5,105 nt of DNA, taken from Nitrososphaera sp. Lineage in GTDB: Archaea; Thermoproteota; Nitrososphaeria; Nitrososphaerales; Nitrososphaeraceae. This document shows positions 1-5,105 of the stretch, piece after piece (within the stretch, counting starts at the first letter, position 1; each line of letters starts with the position of its first letter). The translations under genes were made by a program, and so were the position numbers. The stretch covers positions 1 to 5,105 of the forward strand of contig JAKEIF010000202.1 of the NCBI GenBank assembly GCA_022545875.1, given 5' to 3'. Under the pieces are notes generated by a model, which saw only the letters and a program-made list of their open reading frames with translations, did not search any database and was not told the origin of the DNA.

Positions 1-16
1 AAGATATAAGGAATCG

Positions 17-1456
17 CTATTCGCCTTTCATCTCAATGCGCGTCTTGAACTGCGGCCGTATGCCAAGGGAAGTATAGTCCCCTGTCGAGCAGGTGAAGCA
101 GAGCTCCTGCTCAGGCATGCCAATGGCTTGAGCCAAGTTTGATGTGTCGTTGTATGCGACGTAGTCAGCCCCTATTACATTGGCAACGCGCTCGCCAATT
201 ATTGAACTTGAAGTTTCAGCCCCGTCCTGCTGATAGGCCACAAGCTCCTCCTGCGATGGAAAGTCAATACCAGCATAGCAGGGATACCGAATCGGAGGAT
301 AAGTAACGACGAGACTGATTTTTCGCGCCCCCGCCCTTCTTAGAGTCTTGATGATCTCAGCCGAGCTGGTACCCCGAACGATACTGTCGTCGACTATTAC
401 GACGTGCTTGCCTTCGATGACTTCTCTTATGGGAATTATGCCCTTGTTTATTTCCACCCTGCTGTTCTGGTAAGGCTCGATAAAGCTGCGCATCGACCCC
501 TTCTTGCTGTACCTGTCCTTGAGCAGACCTTCTTCAAAGGCCAGCCCGAGTTGCTGGGCATATCCAAGCGCGGCGGGCCGTGCTGAATCCGGTACGGGAA
601 CGACGACATCTGCATCGGCAATAGGAAACTTTTTCGCAAGAAACTGGCCAATTCTCTTCCTTGCAGCGTAGACGTTGATCCCTTCCATTATGCTTGAGGG
701 GTGCGCGAAATACGTATATTCAAAAGCGCAATGTGCATGAGGCTTTTCATTGGCGAACTGTTGGGATTCAATGCCCCGCTCGCTCATTTTTACAAGCTCG
801 CCAGGCTCGACATCGCGGACAAGCTGTGCTCCGACAGCAGACAAGGCGCAGGATTCTGAAGCCACCATGTAGGTATTGGTTTCCTTGTGATATCCCAGTA
901 CAAGCGGTCTAAAACCGCGCGGATCGCGAGCAGCGTACACTGCGCCGGCATCTGTCAGGAACGTAAAGCAAAACGATCCTACCATCTCGCTCTTTAGGAT
1001 CTGCATTGCTGAGGTCATGTTGTCTCCTCTTTCTTCAAGATGCATGACCAGCCTCTGCGCCGCAACGAGGGTATCGCTCATTGTTTGTGGAGTAAATGTA
1101 CAGCCTCCAACCATTCCAGAAAGCTGCTCGACGTTGGCAATGGTGCCGTTGTGAGCCACACAGAGATCCTTCACCTTGAGAGGCTGGGCGTTATCCAGAG
1201 TACTCTTGCCAAGTGTAGAATATCGAACGTGCCCTATCGCCGCGCTCGACTTGTATACCTTTACGATTTTCTGGAATTCCGAGGCGGAAGAGGAAACTAG
1301 GCCCAGCTGCCTGTACGGCTTTTTGCCCGGGACTGCCACCCCCCACGCCTCCTGGCCCCTGTGCTGTAGTGCTCGCAGAGAATCAATAACAAACGGTACG
1401 ACGTTTCGCCCGTCGAGGGAGAAGATCCCGACTACTCCGCAGTTCTCATGAACCAT
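17..1456 (-). CDS. purF: Amidophosphoribosyltransferase (glutamine PRPP amidotransferase), iron-sulfur type
   Basis: Catalyses the first committed step of purine synthesis in the cytoplasm: PRPP plus glutamine gives 5-phosphoribosylamine. Numbered from the ATG at 1456 (479 aa, usual family size). Residues 1-5 (MVHEN) look like a short propeptide that is removed to expose Cys6, the N-terminal nucleophile of the class II glutaminase domain (about 6-215). Glutamine-site residues are visible: GHVRYST (Arg78), NG at 103-104 and SD at 127-128. The phosphoribosyltransferase domain follows, with the PRPP motif VVIVDDSIVRGTS at 352-364. Cys243, Cys393, Cys453 and Cys456 match the four [4Fe-4S] ligands of the Bacillus-type enzyme. 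The frame also opens upstream at TTG 1480 and ATG 1468. I prefer 1456 because GGTGAT, complementary to the 16S 3' end, lies 4 bases before it and it gives the usual propeptide length. Stop is TAG. The flexible PRPP loop (315-328) is atypical. It lies downstream of purL and is probably co-transcribed, perhaps partly independently. Confidence 0.96.
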   Translation of the reverse strand: MVHENCGVVGIFSLDGRNVVPFVIDSLRALQHRGQEAWGVAVPGKKPYRQLGLVSSSASEFQKIVKVYKSSAAIGHVRYSTLGKSTLDNAQPLKVKDLCVAHNGTIANVEQLSGMVGGCTFTPQTMSDTLVAAQRLVMHLEERGDNMTSAMQILKSEMVGSFCFTFLTDAGAVYAARDPRGFRPLVLGYHKETNTYMVASESCALSAVGAQLVRDVEPGELVKMSERGIESQQFANEKPHAHCAFEYTYFAHPSSIMEGINVYAARKRIGQFLAKKFPIADADVVVPVPDSARPAALGYAQQLGLAFEEGLLKDRYSKKGSMRSFIEPYQNSRVEINKGIIPIREVIEGKHVVIVDDSIVRGTSSAEIIKTLRRAGARKISLVVTYPPIRYPCYAGIDFPSQEELVAYQQDGAETSSSIIGERVANVIGADYVAYNDTSNLAQAIGMPEQELCFTCSTGDYTSLGIRPQFKTRIEMKGE

Positions 1457-1460
1457 GAAT

Positions 1461-1466
1461 ATCACC
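1461..1466 (-). promoter_or_regulatory. Shine-Dalgarno-like site deciding the purF start
   Basis: The minus strand reads GGTGAT, then 4 bases, then the ATG at 1456. GGTGAT pairs with the ATCACC part of the conserved 16S rRNA 3' end, and the spacing fits that register. Neither the in-frame TTG at 1480 nor the ATG at 1468 has a comparable site. This favours translation from 1456, giving the propeptide MVHEN before the catalytic cysteine. The hexamer is short, so chance cannot be excluded. Confidence 0.5.
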
Positions 1467-1538
1467 ATCGGAGAATCCAAAAGAGATGAAAGATAGCAAA
1501 GGCAACAAAGACTCCAACTAGGCTTGGCCGCATGATCT

Positions 1539-1544
1539 AAAAAA
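1539..1544 (-). terminator. T6 tract after purL; possible archaeal U-run terminator or TATA-like element
   Basis: Thirteen bases past the purL stop, the minus strand has six consecutive T (context TACGTTTTTTAGAT). Archaeal termination often occurs at U-rich tracts without a strong hairpin, so this could partly terminate the purQL message. It could equally act as a weak TATA-like element for a purF transcript with a leader of about 55-60 bases. No stable hairpin precedes it. The rest of the 100-base gap (1457-1556) shows no gene. Confidence 0.3.
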
Positions 1545-1556
1545 CGTATCTTCTAG

Positions 1557-3731
1557 TCATTGCATCGCCTTTTCCAGAGAATAAAACGTTTCTTTAATGC
1601 CCGATAAAGGAATGCGAGCCACACGTTTCTTGCCCCTGCTGAAATTCACAGTTTTTCCTCCCGCAATGCCTATCTCGGCAAAGGTGACCTGTTCCAAAGC
1701 GAGCAGCTGCCGTACCTTTGCGGGTTCCCTGGTGCCTATCAAATATCGCGAATTAGACTCGGAGAACATGAGATCGTCAAGCCGAGAACAAGTGCTTGGT
1801 ACAGACGCAAGATCGACGTTGAACCCCGTATCACCCCCGGCAGCCATCTCTGCCAGTGCCACGGCCAGACCGCCTTTGGAACAGTCATGAGCGCAGGCAA
1901 CAAGCCCTTCCCCTATTAGCTTCAGGACAGCTCGGCCGTTGCTCCTGTCTGCCTGCATGTCAACTTTTGGAACCTGCCCTCCCGTGATTTTGTGGACGTA
2001 CTCGTAGTATTCCGATCCTCCCAGCTCTGGTGCGGAGTTGCCTATGACGAAAATCGACTGGCCTTCTGCCAAGCCAGACGAGGAGACAAATGGCTTGCCA
2101 TCGATAAGGCCGAGGGTTCCTATGACAGGCGTCGGCTTGATGGCGCCCTTTGAGGTTTCGTTGTAAAAGCTTACCTTGCCGCCTACGACCGGCACTTCCA
2201 TAAACTTGCAATAGTCAACTATCGCGTCTATGGCGCGCTTGAATGTCCAGAATACTTCCGGATCCTCTGGGCTAGCAAACTGCAAATGATCCACGACACC
2301 CACAGGTTCCGCGCCCGTGCAGATGACGTTTCTCCTCCCCTCCGATAAGCAGCCAAGAGTCCCTTGGTACGGATCCAAATAGCAGTGCTTGGAGTTGCCG
2401 TCCAGTTTTACCGATAGTAGTTTGTCGTTTCTGTCGAGACGCAAAAGAGCCGCGTCTGCAGACCCAGGCTTTACCACAGTCCTTACCCCGACTTCGTGGT
2501 CATACTGTTGATAGATCCAGCGCTTGCTGGCTATTGTCGGATTGGAAAGTAGGGAAAGAAGGACCTTCCCCAGGTTTGATGGAATTGCTGGCCGGCGTAT
2601 CGAGGCGAGCTTGTCAAGGTACGCGGGCTTGCGTGCCGCTCTATCAAGCAGGGGCGCATGCGCGACAAGTTCAGATGGCATCTGGGCAATGATCATTTCG
2701 CTGTTTCTTATTATCAGGTCCTGGTGTTGCTGGACCAATCCGATAATGGAATACCTTATCTGATACTTGTCAAGGACAGACTGCAAGACAGGCAGGCGGG
2801 TTGAATCAGTCACAAAGAGCATCCTTTCCTGTGACTCGGATATCATTAATTCCGCGGGAGTCATGCCAGATTCCCTTGCATGGACTTTTGTTAGGTCAAC
2901 ATCGAATCCTTGACCCAAGCTGTCCGAAGTCTCTGAAAGGCAGCACGACAAGCCTCCACCGCCTAGATCCTTGATTGACTTTATGCAGCCGAGACTTACT
3001 GCTTCCATAGTCGCTTCAAGCAACAATTTTTCAAGAAACGGATCTGGAATCTGAACCGCGGACCTGTTCTCTGCCTCCAGTGCCTTTGATGCAAATGACG
3101 CGCCGTGAATTCCGTCGCGTCCGGTAGAACCGCCCGCCAAGACAATGATGTCTCCTGCATCTGCCTTGTTTGCGACAACGTCTTCCATGCGGCCCAGCCC
3201 GACAGAAGCAACGTCGACCAAGCAATAGTCCTCATAAGAGGCATCAAACTCTACTTCGCCGCCCACAGTGGGGATGCCTATGCAGTTACCATAATCAGCT
3301 ATACCCTTTACGACATTTTTGAAAAGCCACTTTGACTTTGACGACGATTTTGCCCTCCCAAGAATAGGAGCAAACCGCAGCGCGTCAAGAACTGCTATAG
3401 GGCGCGTCCCCATCGACATTATGTCGCGTATGACGCCTCCGACGCCAGTCGCGGCACCGCCGAAAGGCTCTACTGCAGAGGGATGGTTGTGGCTTTCTAT
3501 GTGAACCGTCAGGACATAGCCGTCTCCGATGTCAAGTACCCCAGCATCGTATCCCGGGCCTACTACTACCCGTCTTCCTTTTGTCGGCAGCAATCGGAGG
3601 TATTTTTTTGAGGATTTATACGAACAATGCTCTGACCACTCTGCCCCAACGATGTCCTGCTCCGTTTCGTTAGCATTCCTATTGAGCTTTTGTTCGAGAT
3701 GCTCTAGTTCTCGTCTGGTCAGGACGCCCAT
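1557..3731 (-). CDS. purL: Phosphoribosylformylglycinamidine synthase subunit PurL (small form)
   Basis: Synthetase subunit of FGAM synthase, step 4 of purine synthesis: FGAR, ATP and ammonia (supplied by PurQ) give FGAM, ADP and phosphate. At 724 aa it is the short PurL of archaea and Gram-positive bacteria. It lacks the glutaminase and N-terminal PurS-like domains of the roughly 1300-aa enterobacterial protein. Visible landmarks are EWSEHCSYKSS at 31-41 and ESHNHPS at 79-85, the conserved histidine motifs at the active site. Next come EPFGGAATGVGG at 88-99, PTVGGEVEFD at 154-163 and DLGGGGLSC at 255-263. The second AIRS-like half has YDHEVG at 410-415, VVGGKVSFYNET at 515-526 and AHDCSKGGLAVALAE at 614-628. 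Stop is TGA at 1557. The ATG at 3731 lies 4 bases after the purQ stop and has no good Shine-Dalgarno site, so translational coupling to purQ is likely. The protein is intact, with no frameshift. Confidence 0.97.
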   Translation of the reverse strand: MGVLTRRELEHLEQKLNRNANETEQDIVGAEWSEHCSYKSSKKYLRLLPTKGRRVVVGPGYDAGVLDIGDGYVLTVHIESHNHPSAVEPFGGAATGVGGVIRDIMSMGTRPIAVLDALRFAPILGRAKSSSKSKWLFKNVVKGIADYGNCIGIPTVGGEVEFDASYEDYCLVDVASVGLGRMEDVVANKADAGDIIVLAGGSTGRDGIHGASFASKALEAENRSAVQIPDPFLEKLLLEATMEAVSLGCIKSIKDLGGGGLSCCLSETSDSLGQGFDVDLTKVHARESGMTPAELMISESQERMLFVTDSTRLPVLQSVLDKYQIRYSIIGLVQQHQDLIIRNSEMIIAQMPSELVAHAPLLDRAARKPAYLDKLASIRRPAIPSNLGKVLLSLLSNPTIASKRWIYQQYDHEVGVRTVVKPGSADAALLRLDRNDKLLSVKLDGNSKHCYLDPYQGTLGCLSEGRRNVICTGAEPVGVVDHLQFASPEDPEVFWTFKRAIDAIVDYCKFMEVPVVGGKVSFYNETSKGAIKPTPVIGTLGLIDGKPFVSSSGLAEGQSIFVIGNSAPELGGSEYYEYVHKITGGQVPKVDMQADRSNGRAVLKLIGEGLVACAHDCSKGGLAVALAEMAAGGDTGFNVDLASVPSTCSRLDDLMFSESNSRYLIGTREPAKVRQLLALEQVTFAEIGIAGGKTVNFSRGKKRVARIPLSGIKETFYSLEKAMQ

Positions 3732-3735
3732 CGTG

Positions 3736-4431
3736 CTACACTAGAGCCTGTTGCTGTTGGAGATAAGAAACAAGTGATCTGAAAATCGTGATTGCAGTAT
3801 TACCCCTGCCGGCTGAAACCAACTCCTCGCTTGCCCGCTCAGGGTGGGGCATCATTCCCATCACGTTTCCTTGCTCGTTACAAACAGCCGCTATCAGGTC
3901 AGTTGAGCCATTCGGATCATCGCCGTCGTACTGCAGGACGACCTGGTTCTTGCGCCTCAAGTCCTTCAACATGCCCGGTTCGATCATGTAGCGACCCTCG
4001 CCGTGGGCCACAGGAATATTGAACGTCTGTTCCTCCTTAAACTCGCGTGTGAAGGGAGTGTTTTTATTCTTTACCTGGACCTTTGTCCATCGGCAAACAA
4101 ACCGCAGTGAATCATTCATCATCAGCGCTCCCGGCAGGAGGCCTGACTCGACCAGTATCTGAAAACCGTTGCAGATTCCAAGCACGGGCGTTCCATCCTT
4201 TGCCATCCGCTTTACTTCCTGCACTATTGGGCTGTGCGCTGCGATAATGCCTGCCCTTAGCCGGTCGCCAAAGGCAAAGCCGCCTGGAATGATCATTGCG
4301 TCGTACCCGGATATCCTGTCTTTTGTGTGCCAGAGAAAATCCGCCTGAACGCCGAGAACATTGTTAAAGACGTGATGAACGTCACGATCGCAATTGCTAC
4401 CGGGGAAAACGGCAATCCCGATCTTGGTCAT
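3736..4431 (-). CDS. purQ: Phosphoribosylformylglycinamidine synthase glutaminase subunit PurQ
   Basis: Class I (triad-type) glutamine amidotransferase that releases ammonia from glutamine and passes it to PurL within FGAM synthase. Numbered from the ATG at 4431 it has 231 aa, the normal size. It begins MTKIGIAVFPGSNCDRD, the family's usual N-terminus. The oxyanion region is PGGFAFGDRLRAG (about 49-61). The nucleophile is Cys87 in GICNGFQ, and His196 and Glu198 lie in MPHPE. AHGEGRY (142-148) is also typical of PurQ. An in-frame ATG at 4452 would add seven residues (MKIASSK). It is disfavoured because the only good TATA-like box (4461-4470) is too close to it, so transcription would start downstream of that codon. 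Stop is TAG, 4 bases before purL. Promoter-proximal gene of the purQ-purL(-purF) cluster. No purS precedes it, unlike many purSQL operons. Confidence 0.96.
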   Translation of the reverse strand: MTKIGIAVFPGSNCDRDVHHVFNNVLGVQADFLWHTKDRISGYDAMIIPGGFAFGDRLRAGIIAAHSPIVQEVKRMAKDGTPVLGICNGFQILVESGLLPGALMMNDSLRFVCRWTKVQVKNKNTPFTREFKEEQTFNIPVAHGEGRYMIEPGMLKDLRRKNQVVLQYDGDDPNGSTDLIAAVCNEQGNVMGMMPHPERASEELVSAGRGNTAITIFRSLVSYLQQQQALV

Positions 4432-4460
4432 CTTTGACGACGCGATCTTCATGCAACTCC

Positions 4461-4470
4461 GTATTAATAG
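4461..4470 (-). promoter_or_regulatory. TATA-like box for purQ-purL
   Basis: The minus strand reads CTATTAATAC, an AT-rich island in a GC-richer stretch. Its centre is about 34 bases upstream of the ATG at 4431. With an archaeal spacing of about 25-28 bases from box to transcription start, the RNA would begin near 4438-4440 and carry only a very short leader. That agrees with the absence of a Shine-Dalgarno site before the ATG, and it argues against the upstream ATG at 4452. Confidence 0.5.
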
Positions 4471-4527
4471 CTTCGTCGTGCGGATGAAACGGTCACTCGC
4501 AATTGTATCCGACTCCCAGCAGCATTG

Positions 4528-4538
4528 TTTTTATTTTT
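4528..4538 (+). promoter_or_regulatory. TATA-like box for the CBS-domain gene
   Basis: The sequence TTTTTATTTTT is centred about 27 bases before the ATG at 4560. This is the spacing expected when an archaeal TATA box directs transcription to begin at or next to the start codon. It predicts a leaderless mRNA, in line with the lack of a convincing Shine-Dalgarno site just before the ATG. Confidence 0.6.
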
Positions 4539-4559
4539 CATTGGCTAGGTATCCAGTGA

Positions 4560-5015
4560 ATGGCAGCTAGCGTTGTACGCGATATTATGACAAAGGAAAT
4601 TATCATGATTGACGGCTCGGACACCGCGCTAGAAGCTGCCAAGAGGATGAGTGAAAAAGGCATTAGCTCCCTCTTTGTGGTAAAGGATGGCGATCCAGTT
4701 GGGATAGTAACTGAGCGTGATTTTATCAAAAAGGTGTGTGCAAAGGAAATCCCCATTGCAGATGTCAAAGTATCTGAAATCATGTCCAAAATCCTGACGA
4801 CTGCAGATCCCGAAACCCCAATAGAGGTAGCCGTTCAGAGGATGGTAAACCACAAGATTCGCAGGCTGCCCATAATTGAAGGCGGCAAGATAGTGGGCAT
4901 AATTACGGTGACTGACTTGGCAAAGCATCTCAGGACCACGCTTTTGCTTGAGGGGGCCCTTAATGACTCAAGTTTTGACGACATGATAGCGACGATGGAT
5001 CATGAGAAGCAGTGA
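4560..5015 (+). CDS. Stand-alone tandem CBS-domain protein
   Basis: A 151-aa soluble protein made almost wholly of one pair of CBS motifs (a Bateman module). CBS1 spans about residues 6-60 and CBS2 about 70-124. Each ends in the family's ribose/phosphate-contacting signature: GIVTERD at 48-54 and GIITVTD at 113-119. The repeats start with matching VRDIMTKEI and VSEIMSKIL segments. A tail of about 27 residues, rich in Asp and Glu near its end, follows. There is no signal peptide, membrane segment or catalytic domain. CBS pairs commonly bind AMP, ADP, ATP or S-adenosylmethionine and regulate partner proteins, so an adenine-nucleotide sensing role is plausible, but the partner is unknown. The ATG at 4560 is chosen because a TATA-like box lies about 27 bases upstream and the CBS fold begins directly after it. 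It is divergent from the purine genes. Archaea often carry many such paralogues, so adjacency alone does not prove a purine role. Stop is TGA. Confidence 0.9.
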   Translation: MAASVVRDIMTKEIIMIDGSDTALEAAKRMSEKGISSLFVVKDGDPVGIVTERDFIKKVCAKEIPIADVKVSEIMSKILTTADPETPIEVAVQRMVNHKIRRLPIIEGGKIVGIITVTDLAKHLRTTLLLEGALNDSSFDDMIATMDHEKQ

Positions 5016-5081
5016 TATCCACCTCAAGGACTCGTTTCCGAAATCAGGCATCGTGTCTATCCAGAGTCATACATACACCTT

Positions 5082-5093
5082 CTTTTTAAAAGG
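5082..5093 (+). promoter_or_regulatory. TATA-like element near the right edge, probably for a gene beyond the window
   Basis: CTTTTTAAAAGG stands out in the 90 bases after the CBS stop (5016-5105), which otherwise show no gene on either strand. It resembles an archaeal TATA box. The ATG at 5103-5105 is only about 15 bases from its centre, too near for a usual leaderless start, so the real start codon is probably just outside the window. The T5 run could also help terminate the CBS transcript. Confidence 0.4.
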
Positions 5094-5105
5094 CTCCAGG
5101 TAATG

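Larger units (their letters stand above)
4432..4559. other. Divergent intergenic promoter region between purQ and the CBS gene
   Basis: These 128 bases separate the purQ start from the oppositely oriented CBS gene. They contain one TATA-like box per direction, with about 60 bases between the boxes. No open frame of useful length is present and there is no room for purS. The segment between the boxes (about 4471-4527) shows no obvious repeat or palindrome that I could call an operator. Both promoters sharing so short a space makes joint regulation possible but unproven. Confidence 0.65.

Noticed and set aside
1..16. TTATATCTT on the minus strand just after the purF stop, possible TATA box for the next gene to the left.
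   Set aside because: Only 16 bases are visible past the stop and no downstream gene can be seen, so there is nothing to support a promoter call.
694..1451. Plus-strand open frames opposite purF.
   Set aside because: They lie entirely antisense to a strongly recognised gene, resemble no known family, and overlap each other. They are shadow frames.
1514..1527. Small inverted repeat CCAA-ctaggc-TTGG in the purL-purF gap, possible operator or hairpin.
   Set aside because: The stem is only 4 base pairs with a 6-base loop, which is expected by chance and too weak to call.
1960..3247. Additional minus-strand open frames within purL (for example 1960-2211 and 2996-3247), considered as possible signs of a frameshift.
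   Set aside because: The main purL frame is continuous with motifs in order from start to stop. The others are out-of-frame shadows with low-complexity, Arg-rich translations.
4629..4928. Minus-strand frames opposite the CBS gene (also 4538-4789).
   Set aside because: The plus-strand frame has two clear CBS motifs and a well-placed promoter. The antisense translations show no recognisable domain.
5103..5105. ATG at the extreme right end as the start of a new plus-strand gene.
   Set aside because: No coding sequence follows inside the window, and the spacing from the TATA-like element is too short for a typical archaeal start.
1..5105. CRISPR arrays, insertion sequences, tRNA or rRNA genes, toxin-antitoxin or defence genes.
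   Set aside because: No direct-repeat arrays, transposase motifs, RNA-gene-like stretches or defence domains were seen. Nearly all of the window is explained by four intact genes.

Overview
The window carries three de novo purine biosynthesis genes on the minus strand, in transcription order purQ, purL, purF. A small two-CBS-domain protein gene is divergently transcribed on the plus strand. Several points suggest an archaeon, most likely an ammonia-oxidising Thaumarchaeote (Nitrososphaerota) of the soil Nitrososphaera type: PurL is the short (about 724 aa) form paired with a separate PurQ; the genes are preceded by TATA-like boxes placed for leaderless or short-leader transcripts; and the protein wording looks archaeal (for example the GGGGLSCCLSE stretch in PurL). 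Base composition is near balanced by eye, which fits Nitrososphaera-type genomes better than AT-rich Nitrosopumilus. The lineage is inferred from recall of families, not from a search.

Layout, left to right: purF (17-1456, minus) fills the left end. A 100-base gap (1457-1556) separates it from purL (1557-3731, minus) and holds a T6 tract and a Shine-Dalgarno-like site for purF. purL starts 4 bases after the purQ stop, so purQ (3736-4431, minus) and purL are almost certainly one transcript. The region 4432-4559 is a divergent promoter region with one TATA-like box for each direction. The CBS gene (4560-5015, plus) follows. The last 90 bases (5016-5105) hold no gene but contain a TATA-like element that probably serves a plus-strand gene beyond the edge.

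PurF makes phosphoribosylamine from PRPP and glutamine (step 1 of the pathway). PurL and PurQ together make FGAM from FGAR and glutamine (step 4). The third FGAM synthase subunit, PurS, is not encoded next to them. The CBS protein may sense adenine nucleotides, which would suit its place opposite the purine operon, but that link is only inference.

I found no mobile element, CRISPR array, RNA gene or clear new system. This is mostly housekeeping sequence. The points worth a second look are the missing purS, the predicted iron-sulfur form of PurF with an altered active-site loop, start-site choice, and the compact divergent promoter.
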